47,489 nucleotides of DNA from Rhodoferax sp. GTDB taxonomy: Bacteria > Pseudomonadota > Gammaproteobacteria > Burkholderiales > Burkholderiaceae_C. The DNA is taken from the NCBI RefSeq assembly GCF_023701345.1, contig NZ_JAMPXE010000004.1, positions 1 through 47,489 on the forward strand, written 5' to 3'. Shown here piece after piece: positions 27,509 to 35,908 of the stretch (the first letter of the stretch is position 1; every line of letters begins with the position of its first letter). A model generated the notes under the pieces. The model saw only the letters and a list, made by a program, of their open reading frames with translations, was not told where the DNA came from and did not search any database. The position numbers and the translations under genes were made by a program.

Positions 27509-28792
27509 TCAAGTAATAGCCAGGGTTACAAGCGCGAAGGCCAATGCCTTTGCGCCAGCGACCAAATCGGCTGTGTGGGTGTTTTCAGCAGCGTTGTGAC
27601 TGATGCCTTCGATGCTGGGTACAAATAACATGGCTGCTGGACAACAGTCCGCAAGGTACATGGCGTCATGAAACGCCCCGGATCCCAAGCTACAGTGTGG
27701 GACTCCAGTGGCCACCACGGCAGCACTCAAAACGGACAGAACGTGGTCGTCAAACAAGGTGGGAGATCGTTGCATCAGCAAGCGAACTTCGTGAGTACAC
27801 GTACCCACGTTTCGCTCCAGCACGCTGCCAAGCAGATCTTGCATCGCGATCAATTCAGATTCTTGCGGGTGACGTATATCCACGCTGAAGGTCACGCGAT
27901 CGGCAACGGTGTTGATGGAGCCTGGAGACACCTCAAACCGCCCCACGGTCAAGCGCAAAGCATGGTCATTGCGGGCGGCAGCTTCCGCTCCTAGTTGACT
28001 GACCATGGTTGCTGCGGTCAGCAAGGCATCCTGGCGTGCCATCAGCGGTGTTGTACCTGCATGCGCGCTGTTGCCATGCACCGTCACTTCGTACCAGCGC
28101 ACCCCCTGGATGGAGCTGACGACGCCCAAGCTGTAGCCACCGAGTTCCATGACGGGGCCCTGCTCTATGTGTGCTTCGATATATGCATGCACCGGATGAC
28201 CCAGTGCGGCTTTTTTTGCGGCTGGGGTCACCTGAAGGGCAGCATCGCGTGCGCTCTCAAACCGATGCCCATCGTTATCCTGTGCCTCCAGAAAGCCAAT
28301 CAAACGATCAGGCTGGCTGAACGCGCTGGATCCCATGGCGCCAGGGCTGAATCGCGAGCCCTCTTCGTTTGTCCAGGCCACAACTTCGATGGCACGCCGG
28401 GTCTGAATGCCTGCGTCGTCCAGTGCATGAAGTACCTCCAGGCCGGCCATCACCCCATAGGCACCATCCAGCCAGCCACCCACTGGCTGAGTGTCGATAT
28501 GGCTACCTGTCATTACGGGAGCGAGTTCTGGGCAAGTCCCCTCGCGGCGCAACAGCAGGTTGGCTGCGTCGTCGATCACCCACTGGTACTGGGAACCGGT
28601 AAACAGACTACAAAGCCATTGGCGAGCCTCCAGCTCCGTCGGGGTAAGCGCCTCGCGGGAAACACCGCTGTCGTTTCGCATGCCAAAACTAGCCAGTTGG
28701 CGCAACATTTGCATCAAACGGTCACCGTTGATATGGTCCATGACACCTTGCGCCTGCGACGCCGGGACTTGGATTTCGTGGAGACTATTCAC
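27509..28792 (-). CDS. M20-family Zn amidohydrolase (allantoate/ureidoglycolate/N-carbamoylase type), GTG start
   Basis: A 427-residue di-metal amidohydrolase with His98 (GSHIDTQP), Asp109 (LDGAYG), Glu143-Glu144 (TNEEGSRF), the AHIEQGP motif, the lid motif NSAHAGTTP and a C-terminal GISHN. It belongs to the same family as the gene at 1922 but is only moderately similar to it, so the two probably serve different substrates. A GTG at 28792 overlaps the ATPase stop by 4 bp (GTGA) and has an upstream purine-rich AAGGCGAGG. An ATG at 28741 is the alternative start. It probably hydrolyses a ureido compound brought in by the adjacent ABC transporter. Confidence 0.87.
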   Translation of the reverse strand: MNSLHEIQVPASQAQGVMDHINGDRLMQMLRQLASFGMRNDSGVSREALTPTELEARQWLCSLFTGSQYQWVIDDAANLLLRREGTCPELAPVMTGSHIDTQPVGGWLDGAYGVMAGLEVLHALDDAGIQTRRAIEVVAWTNEEGSRFSPGAMGSSAFSQPDRLIGFLEAQDNDGHRFESARDAALQVTPAAKKAALGHPVHAYIEAHIEQGPVMELGGYSLGVVSSIQGVRWYEVTVHGNSAHAGTTPLMARQDALLTAATMVSQLGAEAAARNDHALRLTVGRFEVSPGSINTVADRVTFSVDIRHPQESELIAMQDLLGSVLERNVGTCTHEVRLLMQRSPTLFDDHVLSVLSAAVVATGVPHCSLGSGAFHDAMYLADCCPAAMLFVPSIEGISHNAAENTHTADLVAGAKALAFALVTLAIT

Positions 28793-29625
28793 GCGTCCAC
28801 CTCGCCTTCAGCGATCTCTTTGATGTCCACGGTACTGTTGCGGTTGCGACTGAACCAAGTTCGTAAAAAGGTTCGCAAGCGATCTGTCTTTGGCGCGGTA
28901 AAGAGTTCCTTGGGGGCTCCACATTCAATGATCTGACCGGCCTCCATGAAGACCACCCGGCTGGAGACCTTGGCAGCAAAACCCATCTCATGGGTCACGA
29001 TGACCATGGTCATGCCCTCGCTCGCCAGTGATTGAATGACCTCCAGAACTTCATCGACCAGTTCTGGATCGAGTGCAGAGGTAGGCTCGTCCAACAACAT
29101 CACCTCCGGCTCAACCACCAGGGCACGGGCGATGCCCACGCGCTGTTGCTGCCCACCGCTGAGTTGTGCGGGGTAGGCATCCGCTTTGCTGGATAAGCCC
29201 ACACGCTGCAAGGCATTCATGGCGTGCACACGGGCCAGTTCCAGCGGGACGCCTTTGCCAAGGGTAAGTGGCGTGATGACGTTGTCAATGACCCGCATAT
29301 GAGGCCACAAGTTGAACTGCTGAAACACCATGGCCACTGGCGCCCGAACGTCTGCAATGTTGCGTTCACTCTCGCGGCAGCGCTGACCGTCTGCTTTTAT
29401 TTCATAACCTAGCAGGGCGCCGCGGATGCGGATTTCCCCCTCGTCATACTCCTCAAGAAAGTTCATGCAACGCAGTGCAGTAGTTTTCCCAGAACCCGAG
29501 GGACCAATCAAGGTAATGACTTCTCCGCGCTGAACTTCAAGATTGAAATTACGTAATACCTGGGTGCCAGCATAAGACTTGCCTACGCCTTGCAAGCTGA
29601 CCATGGGGACGGTGACGGGATGCAT
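28789..29625 (-). CDS. Polar amino acid ABC transporter ATP-binding protein
   Basis: A 278-residue ABC ATPase with Walker [11 protein letters not shown]-loop [10 protein letters not shown], signature LSGGQQQRV, Walker [15 protein letters not shown] and switch His in [10 protein letters not shown]-terminal extension of roughly 25 residues ([19 protein letters not shown]) goes beyond the usual end. It also carries a small insertion before the Q-loop ([17 protein letters not shown]). It lies 2 bp after the permease gene and overlaps the M20 gene, which ties the hydrolase to the transporter. Confidence 0.92.
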   Translation of the reverse strand: MHPVTVPMVSLQGVGKSYAGTQVLRNFNLEVQRGEVITLIGPSGSGKTTALRCMNFLEEYDEGEIRIRGALLGYEIKADGQRCRESERNIADVRAPVAMVFQQFNLWPHMRVIDNVITPLTLGKGVPLELARVHAMNALQRVGLSSKADAYPAQLSGGQQQRVGIARALVVEPEVMLLDEPTSALDPELVDEVLEVIQSLASEGMTMVIVTHEMGFAAKVSSRVVFMEAGQIIECGAPKELFTAPKTDRLRTFLRTWFSRNRNSTVDIKEIAEGEVDA

Positions 29626-29626
29626 C

Positions 29627-30286
29627 TCAGGCTACTTTCTGATAAGGAGGGGTGGAGAGGCGCTCGGCGGTGTGACCAAGCCAAGTCATGGCGACGGCAA
29701 AAAGCCAGTAAATCAGGCCCAATAGCAAGTAGGGTTCGATGTAGGAAAAGGTTTCTGCCACGATGGTTCCGGCAGTCATGGTGAGCTCTGGCACGGTGAT
29801 GATGGAGGCCACTGACGATTCCTTGAGAATCAGAATGGCCTGGTTTGTAAGCATTGGAATGGCCAACCGGACCGCCTGTGGCATTTCAATGTGGCGCAGG
29901 ATGCGAAGGCGGCTCAGGCCAAAGATACGACCTGCCTCAATCTGCCCCTTCGGAATTGATTGCCAAGTGGCGCGGAATATTTCACCGAAATAGGCGGTGC
30001 CATAAAGACTAAGGCCGATCACGGTGGCCTGCAAGGCACTCAAGGTGATGCCAATTTGTGGCAAACCGAAGTACAAAACAAACAACTGCGCCAGAAAGGG
30101 TGTGCCCCGGATGAGCCAGACAAAAGTCTTGTAGATCACGTTCATCCGTGGGTAAAGTTGCAAAAACGCGTTTAGTGCAAAACCACCGATTGCGCCGAGG
30201 CAGATTGCCAATACGGAAATCCAGAATGTGATCCATGCAGCACGTGCAAAAGATGGCAGGATTTGGACAATTAAATCGAAATTCAT
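29627..30286 (-). CDS. Amino acid ABC transporter permease
   Basis: A 219-residue inner-membrane permease with five hydrophobic segments, the signature [20 protein letters not shown] and the EAA loop [21 protein letters not shown]. Its ATG overlaps the stop of the other permease by 4 bp (ATGA). It forms a heterodimer with that protein in the import system of the 25-32 kb operon. Confidence 0.9.
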   Translation of the reverse strand: MNFDLIVQILPSFARAAWITFWISVLAICLGAIGGFALNAFLQLYPRMNVIYKTFVWLIRGTPFLAQLFVLYFGLPQIGITLSALQATVIGLSLYGTAYFGEIFRATWQSIPKGQIEAGRIFGLSRLRILRHIEMPQAVRLAIPMLTNQAILILKESSVASIITVPELTMTAGTIVAETFSYIEPYLLLGLIYWLFAVAMTWLGHTAERLSTPPYQKVA

Positions 30287-30945
30287 GGCTGTTTATCCAC
30301 TTGACGATGTCGTGTCAGTTGCAACGCGGCCCAACTCACCAGCGTTGTGAGCAGCAGGTAGGCGCAGGCAATCGACAGGTAAACCTCAAGAGGCCGGTAT
30401 GACACTGCCACCAGCTGCTTTCCCACACGCATCAAATCGGCAATGGCCAACACTGAAATAACTGCGGAACCCTTGATGATGTCGATGGACTCCGACGTTA
30501 GCGACGGCAGGGTAAGGCGCACCACCTGTGGCATTTGGATGTGCCACAGAATCTGTTGTCGGTTCAATCCAAAAACACGTGCAGCTTCAATTTGAGCCGC
30601 AGGAATAGCTGCGAACCCGGCGCGCAGAATCTCACTCTGAAACGCTGCTGAGTTCAACCCCAGGACCGTCACAGCGGCTAGCCAGGGGTTGATGTCCAGG
30701 CCCAAGGCGGCGGGCACATAAAACAGGATAAGCAACTGCACCAACAGTGGCGTACCACGGAAAAAACTCACATAAACCTGAACAGGTTTTGCCCCAGCAC
30801 GCGGGAATTGGGTTCGCAGAATGTACAAGCACACGGCGACCATAAAACCCAGCGCAATCGCAATGGCGGAAATTGCGGCTGTTGTGATCAGTCCTGAGAC
30901 GATCGCCGGCGCATATTCGGTCAGTCGTTCGGTGAATGTCATCAT
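30283..30945 (-). CDS. Amino acid ABC transporter permease (second subunit)
   Basis: A 220-residue inner-membrane permease with five hydrophobic segments, FFRGTPLLVQLLILFYVPAA and the EAA loop EILRAGFAAIPAAQIEAARVF. A GGAG lies 6 bases before the ATG at 30945; a second ATG follows directly. It is 37 bp after the binding-protein gene in the same operon. Confidence 0.9.
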   Translation of the reverse strand: MMTFTERLTEYAPAIVSGLITTAAISAIAIALGFMVAVCLYILRTQFPRAGAKPVQVYVSFFRGTPLLVQLLILFYVPAALGLDINPWLAAVTVLGLNSAAFQSEILRAGFAAIPAAQIEAARVFGLNRQQILWHIQMPQVVRLTLPSLTSESIDIIKGSAVISVLAIADLMRVGKQLVAVSYRPLEVYLSIACAYLLLTTLVSWAALQLTRHRQVDKQP

Positions 30946-30982
30946 GGCGGCTCCAATTTGCCTGGTGCTGGGTTGTCAGCCC

Positions 30983-31837
30983 TTACATTTCTGGTGCTGG
31001 CAGGCGGTCAACGGGCAGTGGCATCGTGAACCCGAACCATTTCTTTTGCAGTTCTGTCATCTTGCCGCTGGTGTTGGCGCGAGCAATGCCGTCACTGAAG
31101 AACTTCACAAGCGATGCACTGTCACCGTCCTTTCGGCCCACCCATGCGTAATAGGTCTTGGGACCAATGGCGGGTTGAACCACTGCGAAAGTGTCTGGGC
31201 GACTTTTAACCAGCGGGCCCAAGTTAGACATCGACTGCGCCACGGCATCCAGGCGACCGGCGGCTAAGTCAGCATAGGCTTCATCAAAGGACACGTATTC
31301 GCGAATGTCCTTCAAACCAGGTTTGCCCTGGGCGCGCAGCTTGCTATCGAAGTCCCGCGCCACTTTTAGCTGAGCAGAACCAGCCTGTGAACCCACGACT
31401 TTGCCGCTGAGTTGGTCGGGTGAAGTGAAATTGCCATCTTGCGTGCGACGCAAGATGGCAACGGTGGCTTCAGCAATCGGAAGCGTGAAGGCGAATTTGG
31501 CATCGCGATCCTTTGTGACTGTCACTGATGTCACCACAAAGTCAAATTTCTTGACCGAAAGGCCCGGCAGAATCGCTTGAAATGGCACATCCTGGCGGTT
31601 TGCCTGCACACCTGGCAAGTCGGCCATAACCAAACTCAGCAAATCGGCACTGTAGCCGACAATCTTGCCGTCTTTGATGAACTCGAACGGGGCAAACTGT
31701 GCCTCAGTACCGATAGTCATTTCTTTCTTTTGCTTCACATCTGTCAGCAAGTCTGCGCTGGCGGCAGATGAAAATAGACCTAGGCAGCATCCCAGAAATG
31801 CTCCTGTCGAAACGATGTGTTGAAACGCTTTTTTCAT
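30983..31837 (-). CDS. Polar amino acid ABC transporter substrate-binding protein
   Basis: A 284-residue SBP_bac_3 protein with a signal peptide (residues 1-28, ending SSAASA-DL). The mature domain has GTEAQFAPFEFIKDGKIVGY, SADLLSLVMADL, a DFVVTSVTVTKDRDAKFAFT motif and a VGSQAGSAQLKVARDF second lobe. It is the first gene of the minus-strand operon running to 25122, so it defines what the operon imports. A 17-bp palindrome lies 46 bp upstream of its start. Ligand unknown; context suggests a ureido or guanidino compound. Confidence 0.88.
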   Translation of the reverse strand: MKKAFQHIVSTGAFLGCCLGLFSSAASADLLTDVKQKKEMTIGTEAQFAPFEFIKDGKIVGYSADLLSLVMADLPGVQANRQDVPFQAILPGLSVKKFDFVVTSVTVTKDRDAKFAFTLPIAEATVAILRRTQDGNFTSPDQLSGKVVGSQAGSAQLKVARDFDSKLRAQGKPGLKDIREYVSFDEAYADLAAGRLDAVAQSMSNLGPLVKSRPDTFAVVQPAIGPKTYYAWVGRKDGDSASLVKFFSDGIARANTSGKMTELQKKWFGFTMPLPVDRLPAPEM

Positions 31838-31882
31838 ATGGGGCCTTCACGAAAGAGTGGGTTATCAATAGTTATTCAATTA

Positions 31883-31899
31883 ATTCAAGTAACTTGAAT
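31883..31899. promoter_or_regulatory. Candidate XRE-cupin operator (operon promoter)
   Basis: ATTCAAGTAACTTGAAT is a perfect palindrome with 7-bp arms around TAA, 46 bp upstream of the binding-protein start. Its core CAAG-N3-CTTG matches the site at 26722 in front of the XRE-cupin gene of the same operon. It is a good candidate for that regulator's main operator. Confidence 0.58.
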
Positions 31900-32088
31900 C
31901 ACAACTCATTAAGCAAAGGTCGTGCCATATTTTTCTGGGGTTTTGACATGCATTTCATGTCACTATTGGTTGTGCGCACTCTCTTTTGATGCGCCTGGCA
32001 CTCTGTTGGTGCAACCACCAGTGATAAAGAGAAATTTGTCGGCGCGCGACGGGCCAATCACGAGTGTCACCCTTCGTCTGCATGATGC
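31900..32088. other. Intergenic stretch without a gene
   Basis: No supported gene between the operon promoter region and the helicase fragment. The sequence is AT-richer than the flanks. TGACATGCATTTCATGTCA (31947-31965) forms a near-palindrome with TGACATG / CATGTCA arms, of unknown meaning. Confidence 0.4.
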
Positions 32089-32307
32089 TCAGCCAATGCA
32101 ACCAGATTCGACTTGGTGAATTTGTTGACCACAGATACGCTGAATCGCCCCGAATCCTGAGGGGGTAGCCATCGCGACCAAGTTCGCCAAAGCCATTTGT
32201 CCGGCCTCATCAACAAAGATGTAGTCCGACCGACAGCGTCTGAACCATTCTGCCAAGGAACTTTTGTCGCTAAAAGGCTTATTCAGAGCCTGGTGGGGTT
32301 TAGGGCG
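32089..32307 (-). pseudogene. Fragment of a superfamily 1 helicase (AAA_12 / Dna2-like)
   Basis: The reverse frame between stops gives 73 residues including FRRCRSDYIFVDEAGQMALA, then NLVAMATPSGFGAIQ. VDEAGQ followed by ANLV is motif II of UPF1/Dna2-like superfamily 1 helicases, found for example in RecB-nuclease-helicase fusions. No Walker A or other helicase motifs are in reach, and the frame closes on both sides, so this is a decayed remnant. It suggests an earlier defence or mobile gene at the island boundary. Confidence 0.62.
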
Positions 32308-32332
32308 TTACTCACTGGAAATTGACCTCAAA

Positions 32333-32608
32333 ATGCGAGGCGTTGATCGAGACCACCCGGTGTTTGCCAAGGATTCAGCTTTTGCAAGCTGCGATGTTCC
32401 AAGGACTCTGCTGGAAGAGCGGGCATGGCGGGATGCAGAGCAGCAGTTTAAAAGGTTGAAACTGCCCACGGCCACCGAAATAAACCACGATCTCGACTCC
32501 GGATTTAGTAAAGCCAAGATAGCAACCAAGCTTGGTATTGGGCTGTCAACGGTCTATAGAATCCTCGAAAGAGGTGAAAAGAACAGAAAACGCAACTTTC
32601 TGGGGTAA
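32333..32608 (+). pseudogene. ORF remnant with resolvase-like C-terminal HTH
   Basis: A 91-residue ORF (ATG 32333; a TTG at 32264 would extend it). Its end, GFSKAKIATKLGIGLSTVYR then ILERG, closely follows the HTH at the C-terminus of serine resolvases/invertases. The rest (DVPRTLLEERAWRDAEQQFK) matches nothing I recognise, and no catalytic serine domain precedes it. It may be a gene fragment or a small HTH protein. The following bases to 32897 contain no gene I can support. Confidence 0.35.
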
Positions 32609-32897
32609 AGCTGATAACCCGAGCCGCATCAGCAGGTTTCAGATCCAGCGCGTCCGAGTGAACTGGAATGAAAACACCTCGTGCATGGACCTATCTATGC
32701 CTGGTGGCCACTCTATCCAGATGACCGCAGACCTTTTGCCGACCTTCGGGTTTCGAGCAAGAAAGGTATGGCTCCACCTTCCTGCCATACGAAGCTGGTT
32801 GTTTCCAAATTGCTGACATTGGACTCTGTTGGTAAGTTTGTCCGTTATAGGCTGGATAATGAGATCAGCATCCATAACAACCATAGCAAGGCAACAC

Positions 32898-34394
32898 TTG
32901 TCAGCCGAAACTGTCACACTCAATCTGCTCGAATCTCACCTCTGGGAGTCCGCCAACATCCTGCGTGGCCCTGTCGATGCCGCAGATTTCAAGACATACA
33001 TCTTCCCGCTGCTGTTTTTTAAGCGCATTTGTGATGTTTGGGACGAGGAATACCAGGAGATCGTTGACGAAACAGGCGATGAGCAGCTGGCCTGGTTCCC
33101 CGAGTCGCACCGCTTCCAAATCCCTGAAAACTGCCACTGGAATGACGTTCGTGCCAAAGCAACCAATGTCGGCACGGCATTACAGGTTGCCATGCGGGAG
33201 ATCGAAAAAACCAATCCTGACTCGCTGTATGGCGTCTTTGGTGATGCCCAGTGGTCCAACAAAGACCGGCTGTCTGATCCCCTGCTCAAAGACCTGATCG
33301 AGCACTTTTCCAAGCTGCCGTTTGGCAATCACAACGTCAATTCAGATCTGCTGGGTGACGCCTACGAATATTTGATCAAAAAATTTGCTGACGCCACCAA
33401 CAAGAAGGCTGGCGAGTTTTACACGCCACGCAGTGTGGTGCGCCTGATGATAGAAATGCTCGACCCTCGTGAAGGTGAGACCATCTACGACCCCGCCTGC
33501 GGTACCGGCGGCATGTTGCTCGCAGCCGTTCAGCACGTCAAAGACACCCATGGCGATGTCAAGCGGCTGTGGGGCAAGCTGTTTGGCCAGGAAAAAAACC
33601 TCACCACGTCGTCCATCGCCCGGATGAATCTGTTCCTGCATGGCATTGAGGACTTTCAAATCGTACGCGGCGATACCCTACGTAACCCGGCTTTTTTCGA
33701 TGGTGACCGCCTGGCAAATTTCGACTGCGTTATCGCCAACCCGCCTTTTTCACTGGAAAAATGGGGTGAAGAACAGTGGTTCAATGACCCCTTTGGTCGC
33801 AACTTCGCTGGTCTGCCGCCATCCAGTTCTGGCGACTTTGCCTGGGTGCAGCATATGGTCAAGTCGATGGCCGAAGTCAAAGGGCGCATGGCCGTCGTGC
33901 TGCCGCAGGGGGCACTGTTCCGCAAAGGCGCCGAAGGCACCATTCGCCAGAAGCTTCTGGAGATGGATTTGGTCGAGGCTGTGATTGGGCTGGCACCAAA
34001 TCTGTTCTATGGCACCGGTCTGGCAGCTTGCATCCTGGTGCTGCGCAAGAAAAAGCCAGCCAATCGGCGCAAAAAAATCATGATTGCCGACGCATCCCGC
34101 CTGTTCCGTCGTGGCCGAGCACAGAATTATCTGGAGCCAGAGCAGGCCCTGGAAATTCAGCGCTGGTTCGAAAAATTCGAAGACGTGCCAGATTCCGTGC
34201 GCATCGTCAGCCTTGACGACGTCAAATCTGAGGACTGGACGCTCAACATTTCGCGCTACGTGTTGCCGCCACTGCAAGAAGACATCCCACCTCTGCCAGA
34301 AGCCATTGCCGCGTTCAAGGATGCACTCACCCGCTGTCGTGAAGCCGAATCCCGATTGGCCTCGGTTATGACTGAAGGAGGGTGGCTGCAATGA
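32898..34394 (+). CDS. hsdM: Type I restriction-modification N6-adenine methyltransferase subunit HsdM (copy 1)
   Basis: 498 residues from the TTG at 32898, behind AAGG. The N-terminus then reads MSAETVTLNLLESHLWESAN like other HsdM proteins; an ATG at 32859 is the alternative. An HsdM N-terminal helical domain (1-140) is followed by the N6_Mtase domain: SAM motif I DPACGTGGM (about 198-206) and catalytic NPPF (281-284). It methylates adenine as part of an M2S complex. It is the first gene of the plus-strand defence operon, and its stop overlaps the second hsdM by 4 bp. It resembles copy 2 clearly but is far from identical. Confidence 0.88.
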   Translation: MSAETVTLNLLESHLWESANILRGPVDAADFKTYIFPLLFFKRICDVWDEEYQEIVDETGDEQLAWFPESHRFQIPENCHWNDVRAKATNVGTALQVAMREIEKTNPDSLYGVFGDAQWSNKDRLSDPLLKDLIEHFSKLPFGNHNVNSDLLGDAYEYLIKKFADATNKKAGEFYTPRSVVRLMIEMLDPREGETIYDPACGTGGMLLAAVQHVKDTHGDVKRLWGKLFGQEKNLTTSSIARMNLFLHGIEDFQIVRGDTLRNPAFFDGDRLANFDCVIANPPFSLEKWGEEQWFNDPFGRNFAGLPPSSSGDFAWVQHMVKSMAEVKGRMAVVLPQGALFRKGAEGTIRQKLLEMDLVEAVIGLAPNLFYGTGLAACILVLRKKKPANRRKKIMIADASRLFRRGRAQNYLEPEQALEIQRWFEKFEDVPDSVRIVSLDDVKSEDWTLNISRYVLPPLQEDIPPLPEAIAAFKDALTRCREAESRLASVMTEGGWLQ

Positions 34395-35908
34395 GCACAC
34401 GCATCACCCAACAAGAGCTCGAAAGCTACCTTTGGGGTGCCGCCGTGCTGCTGCGTGGCCTGATCGACGCTGGTGACTACAAGCAGTTCATCTTTCCGCT
34501 GCTGTTTTACAAGCGTGTTGCCGACGTCTGGGAAGAAGAATACCAAGCTGCTGTGGCTGACACGAACGGCGACCTGTCGTATGCCAAGTTCTCAGAAAAC
34601 CACCGTTTCCAAATCCCGGATGGTGCCCACTGGAACGATGTGCGCCAAACACCGAAAAACTTGGGCGCAACCATTCAACGCGCCATGCGTGCCATCGAAT
34701 CCGCCAATCCCGACATGCTGGATGGCATCTTTGGTGATGCGCCTTGGACCAACCGTGAACGCCTGCCCGACGAAACGCTGAAAAACCTGATTGAGCATTT
34801 CTCGACCCAGACGCTGTCCGTTGTCAGCGTGCCCGAGGATGAACTGGGCAACGCCTACGAATATCTGATCAAGAAGTTTGCAGACGACTCCGGCCACACG
34901 GCAGCAGAGTTTTACACCAACCGCACCGTTGTCCACTTGATGACGCAACTGCTGAGCCCCCAGCCTGGTGAATCGATTTACGACCCCACTTGCGGCACTG
35001 GCGGCATGTTGATTTCTGCGCTGGACGAGGTCAAACGCTCTGGCGGTGAGTACCGTACGCTCAAACTTTATGGCCAGGAGCGCAACCTGATCACCTCCAG
35101 CATCGCACGCATGAACCTGTTCCTGCATGGGGTGGAAGACTTCGCCATCATCCGTGGCGACACGTTGGCTGACCCCCGGCACATTGAAGGTGACCGCCTG
35201 CGCCAGTTCGATGTCATCCTGGCCAATCCGCCCTATTCCATCAAGCAGTGGGATCGCGAGGCCTGGACGCAAGACAAATGGGGCCGCAACTTCTTCGGCA
35301 CCCCGCCACAAGGCCGGGCGGACTATGCATTTCAGCAGCACATTCTGGCCAGCCTGACCGCCAGGGGGCGCTGCGCAGTGCTCTGGCCACATGGTGTGTT
35401 GTTCCGTAACGAAGAACAGGCCATGCGCACCAAGATGATTGAGCAGGACTGGGTCGAGGCCGTGATTGGCTTGGGGCCCAACCTGTTTTACAACTCCCCG
35501 ATGGAGTCCTGCGTAGTTGTCTGCAACCGCAAAAAGCCCACCAATCGCAAAGGCAAGGTCATCTTCATCGATGCGGTGAATGACGTCACACGCGAGCGGG
35601 CGCAGAGCTTTTTGAAGCCGGAGCACCAGCAGCACATTCTGGATATCTTCAAGGCCTTTGCGGATGTGCCCGGTTTCGCCAAGGTGGCAAGCCTGGCCGA
35701 GATCACGGCAAATGCTGGCAATCTATCGATTCCGATGTACGTCAAGCGTCTTGCTGCTGTCGCTGCAACCGACAACAACGGCGATGCGGTGACGCTGCGC
35801 TCGGCCTGGGATCAATGGCAAACCGAAGGCCGCGCCTTCTGGCTGCAGATGGACGCGCTGGTGGAAACTCTGGATGGGCTGGTCGAGCAGGAGGCAAGTG
35901 ATGCGTAG
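34391..35908 (+). CDS. hsdM: Type I restriction-modification methyltransferase subunit HsdM (copy 2)
   Basis: 505 residues from ATG 34391, eight bases after GGAGGG, overlapping the first hsdM stop (ATGA). Domain order is as in copy 1: the helical N-domain (TQQELESYLWGAAVLLRGLI), SAM motif I DPTCGTGGM and catalytic NPPY. Both copies keep all key residues, so neither is a dead duplicate. Parallel landmarks (FKTYIFPLLFFKR versus YKQFIFPLLFYKR) show common descent by an old duplication or by co-capture. Two functional M subunits with one S and one R is unusual for type I systems. Confidence 0.9.
   Translation: MSTRITQQELESYLWGAAVLLRGLIDAGDYKQFIFPLLFYKRVADVWEEEYQAAVADTNGDLSYAKFSENHRFQIPDGAHWNDVRQTPKNLGATIQRAMRAIESANPDMLDGIFGDAPWTNRERLPDETLKNLIEHFSTQTLSVVSVPEDELGNAYEYLIKKFADDSGHTAAEFYTNRTVVHLMTQLLSPQPGESIYDPTCGTGGMLISALDEVKRSGGEYRTLKLYGQERNLITSSIARMNLFLHGVEDFAIIRGDTLADPRHIEGDRLRQFDVILANPPYSIKQWDREAWTQDKWGRNFFGTPPQGRADYAFQQHILASLTARGRCAVLWPHGVLFRNEEQAMRTKMIEQDWVEAVIGLGPNLFYNSPMESCVVVCNRKKPTNRKGKVIFIDAVNDVTRERAQSFLKPEHQQHILDIFKAFADVPGFAKVASLAEITANAGNLSIPMYVKRLAAVAATDNNGDAVTLRSAWDQWQTEGRAFWLQMDALVETLDGLVEQEASDA

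Noticed and set aside
31838-32088. Guanidine riboswitch upstream of the ureohydrolase operon
   Set aside because: I looked for ykkC-type or paired ACGR-loop hairpins because of the guanidino gene content and found none; the palindromes look like protein operators.
32829-32897. Earlier TTG or ATG starts for hsdM copy 1
   Set aside because: They add residues not expected before the conserved HsdM N-terminus; the TTG at 32898 has AAGG at good spacing, though ATG 32859 cannot be excluded.
34592-35635. Minus-strand open frame of 347 codons
   Set aside because: Antisense to hsdM copy 2; no recognisable domain.
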